Origin: Dyella sp. GSA-30
GTDB taxonomy: Bacteria; Pseudomonadota; Gammaproteobacteria; Xanthomonadales; Rhodanobacteraceae
Assembly: GCF_027924605.1 (NCBI RefSeq)
Contig: NZ_AP027042.1
Span: 4,875,524 to 4,939,523 of the forward strand
Reading direction: 5' to 3'
Length of the DNA: 64,000 bases
In this document: positions 49,328-58,609 of the stretch, piece after piece
Position numbering within the stretch: position 1 is the stretch's first letter
Layout of the letters: every line of letters begins with the position of its first letter
Position numbers and translations under genes: made by a program
Notes under the pieces: model-generated
The model's input: only the letters and a program-made list of their open reading frames with translations
Told to the model about the DNA's origin: nothing
Databases searched by the model: none

Positions 49328-50782
49328 TTACGCCTGCGGCGATGCGCCGTCAAGCAAGGGCACGACGATGTTCCTGATACGGCCGGCCAGGCGCTCGACG
49401 TCCTCGGTCACCACCTGGGCAATCCCGAACAACAAGCCGGGCTTGGCTCGCCCGAGATAAAACGACGACATCGGCCGCATCGCGAAGCCTTGCGCGTTGA
49501 GCGCTAGTGCGATGGCACGATCATCGACGCGCTCATCGCGAAACCAGGTCGCCAGTTGCAAGCCGCCGGCACCGACACCGATCCGCAATGCTTCCCCCAG
49601 ATGACGCTGCAACGCGTCCACCGTCGCCGCCATGCGCGACGCGTAAAGGGCATTCATCTGCCGCAGGTGCGCACGGAAACGCCCTTCGCCGATGAAGTCC
49701 GCCAACGCCGCCTGCACATGGATGGGAACGACCGCGCTGCGCAGAAGCTGAAGCTCCGCGGCCGCCGACAGCAACGATGGCGGCACGACGGCATACGCCA
49801 CACGCAAACCCGGCGCGAGTGTCTTGGAGAACGTGCCCAGATAGGCGACAACCCCATGGCGATCGATGCCCTGCAGCGAGGCGATGGGGCGCGAACGGTA
49901 CTGAAATTCGCTGTCGTAGTCGTCCTCTACCACCACCGCGCCATGCGTTTTCGCCGTTGCCAGAAGCGCCATGCGCCGTGAAAGGCTCATGGTCACGCCC
50001 GTGGGGTATTGGTGCGATGGCGTGACATAGATGAGGCGCGGCGGCGGCCCTTCGATCCCATCCAGATCGATGCCTTCGCTATCGCACGGTGCAGGCACCA
50101 ACGTTGCGCCAGCCGCACTCAACAACGCTTTGGCGGTGGGGTAACCAGGGTCTTCCACCCAGGCAACCTTGCTGGCTGCGTCGCCCTTGCGCAACACGAG
50201 CGAGCTCAATAGATCAATCGCCGCGCGTGTCGACGGCACGATCAGCAACTGTTCCGGCCGGGCCACGACGCCACGTGTCGCGCCGATGTGATCGAGAATC
50301 GAGGTACGCAACGCACCCAGACCGGAGGCTTCACCGTAGCCGAGGTCGTGAATGCGCAGCGACCGCGCTCTTGCGCCAAGGCAGCGAGCCCAGGCGGCAT
50401 GCGGAAAACGAGAGAGATCGGGAATGGCCGGTGCAAACCATTTGCCTGCGACCGCCGGCTCCGCCGCCAGCGGCAATTCCACGACACGCTTCTGGCCTCG
50501 CTCTTGAAAAGGCGCCTGGGCCATCGCGGAGACGCGACAGGCCGATCCCGCCGAGGCTCGCAGGTAGCCCTCATTCTTCAGCCGCTCGTACGCGTTGACC
50601 ACCGTGGAACGGGCAACGCTGAGCGCTCCAGCCAGGCTGCGCGTCGATGGCAGCCGCTGACCCGGCGACAACTGGCCCTGCAAGACCCGCTCGCGAACCA
50701 ACCGATAGATCTGGCCTTCGAGATCACCCGAAGCTTTGTTCAGCGGCGGCCAGGCGGCCGATGGCGTCGTGATATCGATCAA
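49328..50782 (-). CDS. MocR-type (GntR-HTH / aminotransferase) transcriptional regulator
   Basis: About 484 aa. N-terminal winged helix (GQIYRLVRERVLQGQLSPGQ, then RLPSTRSLAGALSVARSTVV) and a C-terminal fold-type I aminotransferase domain with DYDSEFQYR and the PLP-binding Lys in GTFSKTLAPGLR. MocR regulators use PLP and amine ligands to control vitamin B6 or amino-acid genes. The start is uncertain: no ATG with a ribosome site exists; TTG 50782 is proposed, TTG 50854 is possible. It is divergent from a GNAT acetyltransferase gene, which is a likely target. Confidence 0.85.
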   Translation of the reverse strand: MIDITTPSAAWPPLNKASGDLEGQIYRLVRERVLQGQLSPGQRLPSTRSLAGALSVARSTVVNAYERLKNEGYLRASAGSACRVSAMAQAPFQERGQKRVVELPLAAEPAVAGKWFAPAIPDLSRFPHAAWARCLGARARSLRIHDLGYGEASGLGALRTSILDHIGATRGVVARPEQLLIVPSTRAAIDLLSSLVLRKGDAASKVAWVEDPGYPTAKALLSAAGATLVPAPCDSEGIDLDGIEGPPPRLIYVTPSHQYPTGVTMSLSRRMALLATAKTHGAVVVEDDYDSEFQYRSRPIASLQGIDRHGVVAYLGTFSKTLAPGLRVAYAVVPPSLLSAAAELQLLRSAVVPIHVQAALADFIGEGRFRAHLRQMNALYASRMAATVDALQRHLGEALRIGVGAGGLQLATWFRDERVDDRAIALALNAQGFAMRPMSSFYLGRAKPGLLFGIAQVVTEDVERLAGRIRNIVVPLLDGASPQA

Positions 50783-50881
50783 CTGGACTGGCCAAAAATA
50801 GCAAAGTGGTAGTTTACGGCAGTCCTCTTGAGCCAAGAAGATGCTGGCGTGCAAAGTTCATCACTGCCCGCCAGGAGCGCC

Positions 50882-51541
50882 ATGAACCTCTCCGCTTGGA
50901 AGGGCGTGCCACGCCCGGAACGCATCGCGCTGGAAGGCCGTTACGCGCGCCTCGAACCGCTGGACATAACCCGACATGGACAGGACCTGCTGACGTCGGC
51001 ACAGGCACCGGGCGCGGACCAGCGCTTCCATTATCTTTTCGACACCCCGCCCGCCGACATGACGACGTTCATGCCATGGCTGGAAAAGAGCAGCGCATCG
51101 GTGGACCCGCTATTTTTTGCTGTGATCGACCAGCAGACGGGCAAAGCGGAAGGTCGCCAGGCACTGATGCGCATCGACCCGACGCACGGGGTGATCGAAG
51201 TCGGTCACGTGCTATGGGGCCCAGCCATTGCACGCAGCCGCATCACCACCGAGGCGGTTTACCTGCACGCTCGCTACGTCTTCGAAATGCTCGGCTATCG
51301 CCGCTTCGAATGGAAATGCGATAACGCCAACGAACCTTCGCGCCGAGCCGCGCAACGGTTCGGCTTCGAATTCGAAGGTATCTTCCGTCAGCACGTCGTG
51401 GTCAAGGGACGCAACCGCGATACCGCGTGGTTTTCCATGCTCGACCGCGACTGGCCGCGACTGAAGGCCGTTTACGAAGCCTGGCTCAGCCCGGACAATT
51501 TCGATGATCAGGGGCTGCAGCAGCGCAGGCTACGCTTCTAG
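50882..51541 (+). CDS. GNAT N-acetyltransferase (RimJ/RimL type)
   Basis: 219 aa. The pattern GRYARLEPLDITRHGQDL, the central beta strands (GVIEVGHVLWGPAI) and RRFEWKCDNANEPSRRAAQ-RFGFEFEG are those of the COG1670-type GNAT family that acetylates protein N-termini or small amines with acetyl-CoA. ATG 50882 has AGGAG at good spacing; the 18 upstream codons of the longer frame are dropped. It is divergent from the MocR regulator across about 100 bp and overlaps the next gene's end by 4 bp. Confidence 0.88.
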   Translation: MNLSAWKGVPRPERIALEGRYARLEPLDITRHGQDLLTSAQAPGADQRFHYLFDTPPADMTTFMPWLEKSSASVDPLFFAVIDQQTGKAEGRQALMRIDPTHGVIEVGHVLWGPAIARSRITTEAVYLHARYVFEMLGYRRFEWKCDNANEPSRRAAQRFGFEFEGIFRQHVVVKGRNRDTAWFSMLDRDWPRLKAVYEAWLSPDNFDDQGLQQRRLRF

Positions 51542-51984
51542 GAACTCTTGGCGGCGATCGCCATATGCAGCAATGGAAACGCCTTACCGGTGCCATCCAA
51601 TGCCGAGCGTGAGACGACCTCGAAACCGGCATGACGATAGAACCCTACCGCCTGGTCGTTCTGTTCATTGACGTCTACGCGGACCGCACCAAGCGTGGCG
51701 ACCGCATAAGCCAGCAAGGTCTTGCCCACACCCTGCCCGCGCACCTGCGGGCAGACAAAGAGCATCTCGACCTGATCATCACCCACCGCGACGAAGCCAG
51801 CGATCTTGCTCGGCTGGGTAATCAGACAATGCACAGACAAGGTTGGCAAATAGGTAAGTACAAGCGGCCGATAGAACTCGATGTCCGCCTCGGTGAGAAA
51901 ATCGTGCGTCGCGCGCACCGAACTTTCCCAGATCGCCACCAGCGTTGGGAAATCCGTCGATGTCGCCGGGCGGATACGGTTCAT
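51538..51984 (-). CDS. GNAT N-acetyltransferase
   Basis: 148 aa single-domain acetyltransferase. The acetyl-CoA loop CPQVRGQGVGKTLL (motif A) and the C-terminal NEQNDQAVGFYRHAGFEV (motif B) are clear. Similar in layout to YjaB-like enzymes; substrate unknown. Convergent with the preceding GNAT gene, the two stop codons overlapping by 4 bp. Confidence 0.88.
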   Translation of the reverse strand: MNRIRPATSTDFPTLVAIWESSVRATHDFLTEADIEFYRPLVLTYLPTLSVHCLITQPSKIAGFVAVGDDQVEMLFVCPQVRGQGVGKTLLAYAVATLGAVRVDVNEQNDQAVGFYRHAGFEVVSRSALDGTGKAFPLLHMAIAAKSS

Positions 51985-52038
51985 AGCTTGATCTGACCTC
52001 TTATCGCGCGACCGTGACGAGTGAGCCGCGTCGGCCGG

Positions 52039-52560
52039 TTATATACCATCGGCCGATGCCGGCGGCACGTAGGCATTTCTGGCGACCGTCATCGCCAGTT
52101 CGCCATAGGTGCGGATATTGAACCATTGCATGCCCAGCAACAGGGCAAACGGCACAAACACCAAACCGATCTCGGGCAGCCGAGCCACCATACCCATCGC
52201 GAACGGCAGACATGTCGTCGCGATGACGATCAGCCAGCTCAATAGTGCCAGCGAAGTCGCTTTGCGCAACGACATGCGCAACTGCAGCAGGTCGGCGTCA
52301 GACATGCCATCACGATGCGTGGCCCAGTAGAGCTTGACTCTACGCGTCAATGAAGTCGCGATCACCGCAACAGCCACTTCGAGCAACGCCACGATCACTG
52401 TCATCCATCTGGACAACGTGAGTAATACACCACTATCGAGCTTGGAACCGATGAATGTCACCAGCGCCGCCAGCAGCAGCACAAGCAAGGCATACGTCGA
52501 CTGGTTTTTTATGAGCTGCGACAGCCTCAGCCAGTTGGTTTCGTGAACAATCCAATTCAT
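52039..52560 (-). CDS. Hypothetical four-helix membrane protein
   Basis: 173 aa, with four hydrophobic segments (about 24-42, 50-72, 109-126, 135-152) and a charged central loop (TRRVKLYWATHRDGMSDADL). I do not recognise a family. ATG 52560 is chosen because GGAGAG lies about 8 bases upstream. It stands alone between a GNAT gene and the type IV secretion remnant; function unknown. Confidence 0.7.
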   Translation of the reverse strand: MNWIVHETNWLRLSQLIKNQSTYALLVLLLAALVTFIGSKLDSGVLLTLSRWMTVIVALLEVAVAVIATSLTRRVKLYWATHRDGMSDADLLQLRMSLRKATSLALLSWLIVIATTCLPFAMGMVARLPEIGLVFVPFALLLGMQWFNIRTYGELAMTVARNAYVPPASADGI

Positions 52561-52772
52561 CGCGATCTCTCCGAGATATCGCCTATTCCACCGAACGAAT
52601 TCATGCATCAAGCCATCGCAACAGCGAACCGGTCGCTTCGCAATCCGGGTAACTATACCCATGCACCAATCGGTGTGATGGCTCCATAGTCACAAACGCC
52701 GATTGCATCCGCGTAAATAACGCGGCAGTTGGACATGCCTCCCGCCAGGAATCTGCTGCCCATGACCTTCCG

Positions 52773-53300
52773 CTAAGGGATTTGGCGTGGAAAACCACAA
52801 CCGGAACAGTAGAGATGACAGTTGCTACACCCAGCACCTGTGTATGAACTCATTCCCGACTGGATAGCACCACTCTCAGTTGAAGCAGTTTTCACCGTAT
52901 ATCCCGGGTGACCAACAACCATTGCGGCACATCCATTGCTATACCGTGCTTCAACCTCGCACTGCTCGCCGCTCTTGGTCTTACAGTCTGCCAATGCCGC
53001 TTGCTCTGCCTGGCTTCGACTGACCATGTTGGTTGCTATATCCAAGACTCCCTTACTCTTATCGGAGTAAGTAGCGATCGCTCCAAACATGGACGCTCAA
53101 TGAGGTTGTGGCGTGGACGGCGGCTGCCCTTGACTATAGCCCGGTATGGGCGCGCAACCCATGGGCTCGCCCGGCGATCCTTCGCCAATGGGATATACCC
53201 TTGAGGGCAGTCACCTTCTGCGTGTGCAGTAGCGCAACCAAGAGCACCGGGCAGCAAAGCGGACGGGGCCTTCGCCTCAACTTCGTCTGAAGAAGCAGCA
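52773..53300 (-). pseudogene. Decayed DUF4189 gene (duplicate of the gene upstream)
   Basis: The C-terminal 105 residues (MFGAIATYSDKSKGVLDIA onwards, then NGCAAMVVGHPGYTVKTAS) parallel the intact DUF4189 protein encoded 70 bp upstream. Upstream remnants also match: AHAEGDCPQGYIPL in one frame, then GSPGEPMGCAPIPGYSQGQ in another, revealing a single-base frameshift near 53180. A TGA near 53100 replaces the Trp of the WAS-FGAI motif. No good start codon or signal peptide remains. A tandem duplication followed by decay is the simplest reading. Confidence 0.8.
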
Positions 53301-53372
53301 CTGAAGCCGTTAGTCACGCTACCGGCAATTCAATAGGGCGCCCCGAGCTTGTACGCTGACGAAGCGGCAGCA

Positions 53373-53885
53373 TCAAATCCGCTGTGGAAGGCTACAAGCT
53401 GAGTAGTGGACGCGGCAGTTGGTATTTCCAGCATTGGTACAGGCAGTCATAGCGACGCTCACCGCCTGCTCCGTTGTCGGAGCTGTATTTACGACATAGC
53501 CAGGATGACCAACTATCAAGGCCGCACACCCATTGCTATACCAAGTCTCGATCTGGCATTCCGTACCGCCCTGAGCTTTGCAGTCGGCGATTGCGGCTTG
53601 CTCGGCCTGGCTTCGACTAGCCATATTGGTGGAGTAGCCCAATATACCTTTAGGGATGTAGCTCGCAATCGCTCCAAACTTCGAGGCCCATTGCGGCGGA
53701 GCCGGCTGTTGCTGCCCCTGCTGCCCTTGGTCATAGCCCGGTATGGGTGCGCAGCCCACGGGCGCGCCTGGTGAGCCCCCACCGATGGTGTAATACCCGT
53801 CGGGGCAGTTTCCCTCAGCATGAGCGGCACGACCGCAGAAAAGCAGAGTTGCCAGCAAAAGCAACAAGACACTCGAATATTTCAT
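53373..53885 (-). CDS. Exported DUF4189 protein
   Basis: 170 aa with a signal peptide (residues 1-23, ending AHA). The mature part opens with a Cys-containing Gly/Pro-rich segment (GCAPIPGYDQGQQ), then a Gln/Pro linker and a DUF4189 domain with the alternating pattern ASRSQAEQAAIADCKAQGG and NGCAALIVGHPGYVV; six cysteines suggest disulfides. ATG 53885 has GGAGA 8 bases upstream. It is 50 bp after virB6 in the same direction, so it is probably part of the same transcript. The domain has no established molecular function that I know of. Confidence 0.85.
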   Translation of the reverse strand: MKYSSVLLLLLATLLFCGRAAHAEGNCPDGYYTIGGGSPGAPVGCAPIPGYDQGQQGQQQPAPPQWASKFGAIASYIPKGILGYSTNMASRSQAEQAAIADCKAQGGTECQIETWYSNGCAALIVGHPGYVVNTAPTTEQAVSVAMTACTNAGNTNCRVHYSACSLPQRI

Positions 53886-53935
53886 ATCAGTCTCCAGGAC
53901 TAAGAAGCTTCATACGATAAGAAGCTTCAATAATT

Positions 53936-55030
53936 CTAGCCTCTGGGCACCCCTGTCCTAACCACGTCTGCCACAGGAGCATTCGTGTTCCCAGTTACTC
54001 GACTTCCGGTGGAAATAGCATCTCCACCACCCGACCTCACGTTAGGTGATCCGGACTGACTTGTATATTGCGGCGGCGAATACGACGAGCCCGCGCCACT
54101 ATATTGCCCAGGCGGCTGCCCCTGCGGGCCCGGACGGTTGGCGCCAAACGCCGAGTACTGCATGAAACTACCCACGGTATCGCCGAAGAAGCGTGCCGTC
54201 ATCGGCGGCACCGATATGATCAGGACGGTCATCAGCAAGCCTATACCACCTTGCTGCAACGCCTGACTGCTGAAGCCCTCGGCTTGCATGCCCGTGATGC
54301 TATTGATGACGCTGGATGTCCACAAGGCCGCAGCGACTCTCTCAGTCAGTCCCAGCACGATCGAGGTCACGACGCACAACATGGCAATGGAAAACATGGT
54401 GCCGATGCCGAACATCAGCCATTTTTTGAATAGTTCCTTGGTCTGCTCAAAGATCAGACACATGATGAAGAGCGGACCGAGACCGATGAAGATAGCCATG
54501 GTGAACTGATACATCAGGAGCATGGCGCCTGCAGCCATGGCCGGCCCGCCCGCGCCGAAACCAGCAAGGAACTCCGCACGAGCCTTCTGACCCGCCGTCT
54601 CGGTATCTCCTGGCGCTATCTGCACCACGTCAATGGCCGCGAGAGTCAGCTGTGTTGCAGCCATGTTGCGATCGATCTCGCTGATCGGCGAGTCCGTACC
54701 GGCGACGATCGAACTGATACCGGAGGCCAGGGTGCCGTTAGCTGACAGGAACTGCGAAATATCGGTGCCGGCAATGCCCATGGTGGTGGCAGCGGCAACG
54801 ATCAGGACGACGCGCGCCATGTCGGTGACCATCGCCATCATCGAGCGCTGCGACTGCCCCGTTACCATGCGATAGCCCTGGATAATGATCCACAGCGTCA
54901 CCAGCGTAAGGGCGAGCCCACTTACCCAGATCATCATATTTGCCATGGTCTTCGATTGAAATTTATCAATCTGATCCTGCAAATAGTTGTAGATCAGTAC
55001 GTAGTACGCGTAGGTGCCCAAATCGCCCAT
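53936..55030 (-). CDS. virB6: VirB6/TrbL-type type IV secretion inner-membrane protein
   Basis: 364 aa polytopic membrane protein with about six hydrophobic segments. The VirB6/TrbL block GLGPLFIMCLIFEQTKELFKKW is clear, and the C-terminus is a long Gly/Pro/Ser-rich tail (about residues 290-364). VirB6 forms part of the inner-membrane channel of type IV secretion. ATG 55030 has GGGG about 8 bases upstream. 82 bp after virB5. Confidence 0.88.
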   Translation of the reverse strand: MGDLGTYAYYVLIYNYLQDQIDKFQSKTMANMMIWVSGLALTLVTLWIIIQGYRMVTGQSQRSMMAMVTDMARVVLIVAAATTMGIAGTDISQFLSANGTLASGISSIVAGTDSPISEIDRNMAATQLTLAAIDVVQIAPGDTETAGQKARAEFLAGFGAGGPAMAAGAMLLMYQFTMAIFIGLGPLFIMCLIFEQTKELFKKWLMFGIGTMFSIAMLCVVTSIVLGLTERVAAALWTSSVINSITGMQAEGFSSQALQQGGIGLLMTVLIISVPPMTARFFGDTVGSFMQYSAFGANRPGPQGQPPGQYSGAGSSYSPPQYTSQSGSPNVRSGGGDAISTGSRVTGNTNAPVADVVRTGVPRG

Positions 55031-55112
55031 TACAATTGCCCCAGTTCAATGTGTGGAACGATGCGCTCAACAAACGTCTGCGCCATCTGCCCGTTACCGT
55101 AAGCCCGCATCA

Positions 55113-55862
55113 CTATTTGATGGCCAACGCGCCAGCAAGCACACCTACCTGCACCACGTTGCCGAGAATGCTGTTGCTGCCTTTCATCGCGACGTGAGAC
55201 AGAATCGCCTGCTGCTGATTGAGCGCCTTGATCAGCGCTTCGTCGCCGGCGATCGCCGCCTGCCAGTCGTTCATGCTTTTGGCAACCGTAGCCGAATAAG
55301 TCGCAGCCTGCGTGGTGGCGCCGTTGGTTTTGCCCAACGTGTCCACGGAATTGGCCAGATCGTTGAGCTTCTGCAAGGTACCGCCGTACTGGTTCAGCTG
55401 GTTCACAATGAACACCGTCCTGTTGTACTCGTCCACCTGGAGAGTAACGATGCTCGCGCAAATCTGCTGCTGGCTGACCACGATGGGCTTGCTCATGCTG
55501 ATGCTCGAAGCGATCGACGTGATCAACCCCTGTATGCCCGGCGTACCCGGGCAGTTCTGATCGATCAGCTCGCTAGGATCGGTAATAACCGTCAGCGTAT
55601 TGGGCATAAATGAAATATTGGTGCCCAGACCCTGCACTTTCATCAGCAGTTGCTCGTACTGCTGGATTTCCTGGTTGTACTGGTCCAGCTGGGTGGCGTA
55701 TTGCGAGATCTGCTTCGCAATCGACGTCGGATCTTCGACGATCACCTGGGCATGAACACCGGCTCCAACAAACAGCAGGCCTAAGAAACAGAAAACACGC
55801 ACCAGGCCGGTCTTGCGAGAAAGAGCAACGACCCGCTCCATGTAGGATGAAGAAATACCCAT
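55113..55862 (-). CDS. virB5: VirB5/TrbJ-like type IV secretion protein
   Basis: 249 aa exported protein (hydrophobic signal about 20-38, ending VHA). The mature part begins with a Gln/Tyr-rich helical segment (QISQYATQLDQYNQEIQQYE) typical of VirB5/TrbJ proteins, which sit at the pilus tip or mediate adhesion. ATG 55862 has AGGAGA upstream. First gene of the leftward virB5-virB6-DUF4189 unit. Confidence 0.8.
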   Translation of the reverse strand: MGISSSYMERVVALSRKTGLVRVFCFLGLLFVGAGVHAQVIVEDPTSIAKQISQYATQLDQYNQEIQQYEQLLMKVQGLGTNISFMPNTLTVITDPSELIDQNCPGTPGIQGLITSIASSISMSKPIVVSQQQICASIVTLQVDEYNRTVFIVNQLNQYGGTLQKLNDLANSVDTLGKTNGATTQAATYSATVAKSMNDWQAAIAGDEALIKALNQQQAILSHVAMKGSNSILGNVVQVGVLAGALAIK

Positions 55863-56876
55863 GGTGTTCTCCTAATCAGTGCCGAAATTTCTTACTGTCG
55901 TTTAGTGACTGGTCTGGCGCGTCGCTTAAAGCGTAGTGACTCACTGACCGGAAGCATCGATCACTCTGGCGTAGCTGCTGTTACGCGACCGGCACTCAGC
56001 GACACCGTCGCGTCCAGTCATAGCTGCGCACAGTTTGTTTAAATCAAACGTATAAACCCCTGACCCTGCCCACGCATGATGGCTGGATCGGGTGACCACC
56101 CGTCCAACCCCCTGTAACCGAGCCTTTCGCTTAATAGTTAAGCACGGATCCTTGTGACTTGGCTAGCGCACTGATGTGACGGAGTCAACCGGCCTCCCGG
56201 CGCGTCCAGCTCGTGCAAATGCAATCCGTTGTGACGTCTTTTAGCAATGTAATTTTAAAGAGTGTCAGCGCCTCATCCTAGTAGGAAAAAACGTTTTACT
56301 TTGTAGGGATAGGACTACAAAACGCACCACATCGTTGTGTGCTCTCATATCCGTGATGGAACAGATACGCGCTATTTGAGAACTGGATCACGAAAAGTGC
56401 CGTATCGCGGAAACTCGGGCTCCCTTGCCGGGGTTTAACGGACAATGTGACGTCAGCTCATTGCGTGAATGGTTAGGCCGGAAGCGCGCCCTCAAAGCCT
56501 TCCGGCACTTTACTTGATTCCATGGCGGGTATTACTCTTCCGCCATCTGTGAGTGGACCACTCACAAGCGAAGATCGCAGCCAAGGCTTTCGGGGGGCGC
56601 GAATTCGCAGGGGATTCAAAGCGTTTAAACAGGTATCGGAGGCGCCATCGCCACGGAGAGCCAGGAAGGAATCTGCGCCGATTTACGCTAGTGCAACTTT
56701 GAAAGAAGCCATTTTGGATTTTGTGAAATCCTTTGCGGGCAATGGGTTCAAAAGCGAAACTAAAGAACCACGGTAACGTGGCAACGGTTCGCCGGAATTC
56801 ATCGCACGCCTGGGCTTTATGGACGAAGGTTTCCCTCGTTGGGACTCCTCATTACCCGACACGTCGGAGGCATTCC
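55863..56876. other. Long non-coding gap between divergent virB5 and the TrbM-like gene
   Basis: About 1 kb, more AT-rich than the flanks. It contains a 7-bp dyad TTTGTAG / CTACAAA at 56300-56321 inside a T- and A-rich stretch, and an 8-bp stem GCCGGAAG / CTTCCGGC (56477-56484 with 56499-56506). An 84-codon rightward frame from 56522 has no ribosome site and no recognisable product. The promoters of both transcription units should be here. Confidence 0.5.
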
Positions 56877-57203
56877 TTGAAACTGCGTACCCTGCTTACC
56901 ACGCTCGCCCTCGGCGCAGCCGCCAGCCTGACCAGCGCACCTGTCCTTGCGCAAATGGTTCCCTGCAATAGCTATACCTGCATGGCCGGCATGTCCGGCG
57001 ACGGCGCTACCGGTGGACCCGGCTGCGAACCGGCGACCCAAGCCTTTTTCAGCATTGTCATCTACGACGAAGAAGGCATCGATTTTCCGGCGACGGCACT
57101 CGCTCGGCAGACTTATCTGATGACCTGCCCCGGCGCGACGACTGGCACCAACCTGGGTATTCTGGAAGCCATCATTGCCGAATGGGGCATGGTCGTTTAT
57201 TGA
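56877..57203 (+). CDS. TrbM/KikA-like exported protein
   Basis: 108 aa with a signal peptide (residues 1-25, ending VLA). The mature part, with CNSYTCMAGMSGDG, GCEPATQAFFSI and a C-terminal TYLMTCPGATTGTN, follows the TrbM/KikA pattern of conjugation-associated periplasmic proteins; four cysteines. The proposed TTG start at 56877 has GGAGG upstream at good distance and sits exactly before the signal sequence; the upstream ATG at 56733 would add 48 unrelated residues. It is divergent from virB5 and ends before a bidirectional terminator. Confidence 0.6.
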   Translation: MKLRTLLTTLALGAAASLTSAPVLAQMVPCNSYTCMAGMSGDGATGGPGCEPATQAFFSIVIYDEEGIDFPATALARQTYLMTCPGATTGTNLGILEAIIAEWGMVVY

Positions 57204-57304
57204 GCCCTGAACCGATCGGGGCCTGGGCACAAGACCCAAGCCCTAGTCTGTCGGATGCCGTATTGCGGCATTCAGAATGTTTAAAACATTATCGAGCCAT
57301 AAAT

Positions 57305-57337
57305 AAAATGCAATACATCGGCGATGTATTGCATTTT
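57305..57337. terminator. Bidirectional terminator between the TrbM-like gene and ychF
   Basis: Arms AAAATGCAATACATCG (57305-57320) and its exact reverse complement (57322-57337). Rightward it is followed by TTTTTGTTTT, leftward by ATTTTATTTAT, so it fits both convergent genes. Confidence 0.88.
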
Positions 57338-57358
57338 TGTTTTAGCTAAATACTCGTT

Positions 57359-58450
57359 TTAAACGTTGAACAGGAAGTGCAATACGTCGCCTTCCTTGAC
57401 GATATATTCCTTGCCTTCCTTGCGCAGCCGCCCGGCTGCCGCCGCACCCGACTCGCCCTTGTACTGGATGAAGTCGTCGTAGCCGATGGTTTCGGCGCGA
57501 ATGAAGCCCTTTTCGAAATCGGTATGGATGACGCCCGCGGCCTGCGGCGCGGTGGATCCGGCCTTGACCGTCCAGGCGCGCACTTCCTTCACGCCCGCAG
57601 TGAAATAAGTCTGCAGCCCTAGCAGCTTGTAGCCCGCACGAATCACTCGATTCAGACCCGGCTCTTCCAGGCCATAGCTGGCCAGCATCTCGTCACGATC
57701 TGCGTCGTCGAGTTGCGAAAGCTCTTCTTCGATCGCAGCGCATACCGGCACCACCTCGGCACCTTCGGCTGCGGCACGCGCGCGCACGGCATCGAGATGC
57801 GGGTTGTTTTCGAAGCCGTCCTCGCGCACGTTGGCGATGTACATCAGCGGCTTGAGCGTCAGCAGGAAGAGATCGCGCACCAGCGCTTTTTCTTCATCGT
57901 CCAGACCCAGGCTGCGGGCAGACTTACCTTCATTGAGGCCCGTGGCGAGCTTCTGCAGCACCGGCTTCTTTGCCACCGCATCCTTGTCGTTTGCCTTGGC
58001 CGCGCGCTCGGCGCGATTGAGCGCTTTCTCGACCGAATCCAGGTCCGCCAGCGCAAGCTCGGTATCGATGGTTTCGATATCGGCGATCGGGTCGACCTTG
58101 CCGGCGACGTGCACGATGTCGGTGTGTTCGAAGCAGCGCACTACATGCGCGATCGCATCGACTTCGCGGATATGCGCCAGGAACTTGTTGCCCAGCCCTT
58201 CACCCTTGGACGCCCCGGCAACCAGGCCGGCGATGTCGACGAATTCGACCGCAGTGGGGATCAACTTCTGCGGCTTGACGATCTCGGCCAGCGCATTCAG
58301 GCGCGGATCGGGCACCGGCACCACGCCGACATTCGGCTCGATGGTGCAGAACGGGAAGTTCGCCGCGGCAATACCGGCCTTGGTCAGTGCATTGAACAGA
58401 GTGGACTTGCCGACGTTAGGCAGGCCGACGATGCCGCATTTGATGCCCAT
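57359..58450 (-). CDS. ychF: Redox-regulated ATPase YchF (Obg/YchF family)
   Basis: 363 aa P-loop protein: [15 protein letters not shown] (Walker A), DIAGLV (Walker B) and a nucleotide-specificity region giving ATP preference in this family, then a coiled-coil and a C-terminal TGS domain ending [10 protein letters not shown]. It associates with ribosomes and stress response. ATG 58450 begins [14 protein letters not shown]; 13 extra upstream residues are not conserved. Follows pth, as in many gammaproteobacteria. Confidence 0.97.
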   Translation of the reverse strand: MGIKCGIVGLPNVGKSTLFNALTKAGIAAANFPFCTIEPNVGVVPVPDPRLNALAEIVKPQKLIPTAVEFVDIAGLVAGASKGEGLGNKFLAHIREVDAIAHVVRCFEHTDIVHVAGKVDPIADIETIDTELALADLDSVEKALNRAERAAKANDKDAVAKKPVLQKLATGLNEGKSARSLGLDDEEKALVRDLFLLTLKPLMYIANVREDGFENNPHLDAVRARAAAEGAEVVPVCAAIEEELSQLDDADRDEMLASYGLEEPGLNRVIRAGYKLLGLQTYFTAGVKEVRAWTVKAGSTAPQAAGVIHTDFEKGFIRAETIGYDDFIQYKGESGAAAAGRLRKEGKEYIVKEGDVLHFLFNV

Positions 58451-58492
58451 GTTTGGTCCGTCAGGTCGGCCGCTAGCGTGGCCGAGCAATTT

Positions 58493-58534
58493 TAAGGAGT
58501 AAGGAGTTAGTGGTGAGGAGCAAGGAGATAGAGC
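58493..58534. repeat. Short purine-rich direct repeats between ychF and pth
   Basis: Several AAGGAG/GAGGAG units in a row (AAGGAGTAAGGAG, GAGGAGCAAGGAG) within the 159-bp ychF-pth gap. They resemble the degenerate extragenic arrays seen in xanthomonads. No promoter is obvious. Confidence 0.45.
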
Positions 58535-58609
58535 TATGGAACGTGCCCAGTCCGCTATTCTAGCCTAGACGGCACAGCACCCGACCTCAGCTCGCGCATG
58601 CGCGCGGCC

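Noticed and set aside
55030-55461. Leftward 143-codon frame within virB5
   Set aside because: Out of frame with virB5, which has a signal peptide, a good ribosome site and family features.
56522-56776. Rightward 84-codon frame in the virB5/TrbM-like gap
   Set aside because: No ribosome site, no recognisable motif and overlap with the upstream part of the next frame; not enough to call a gene.
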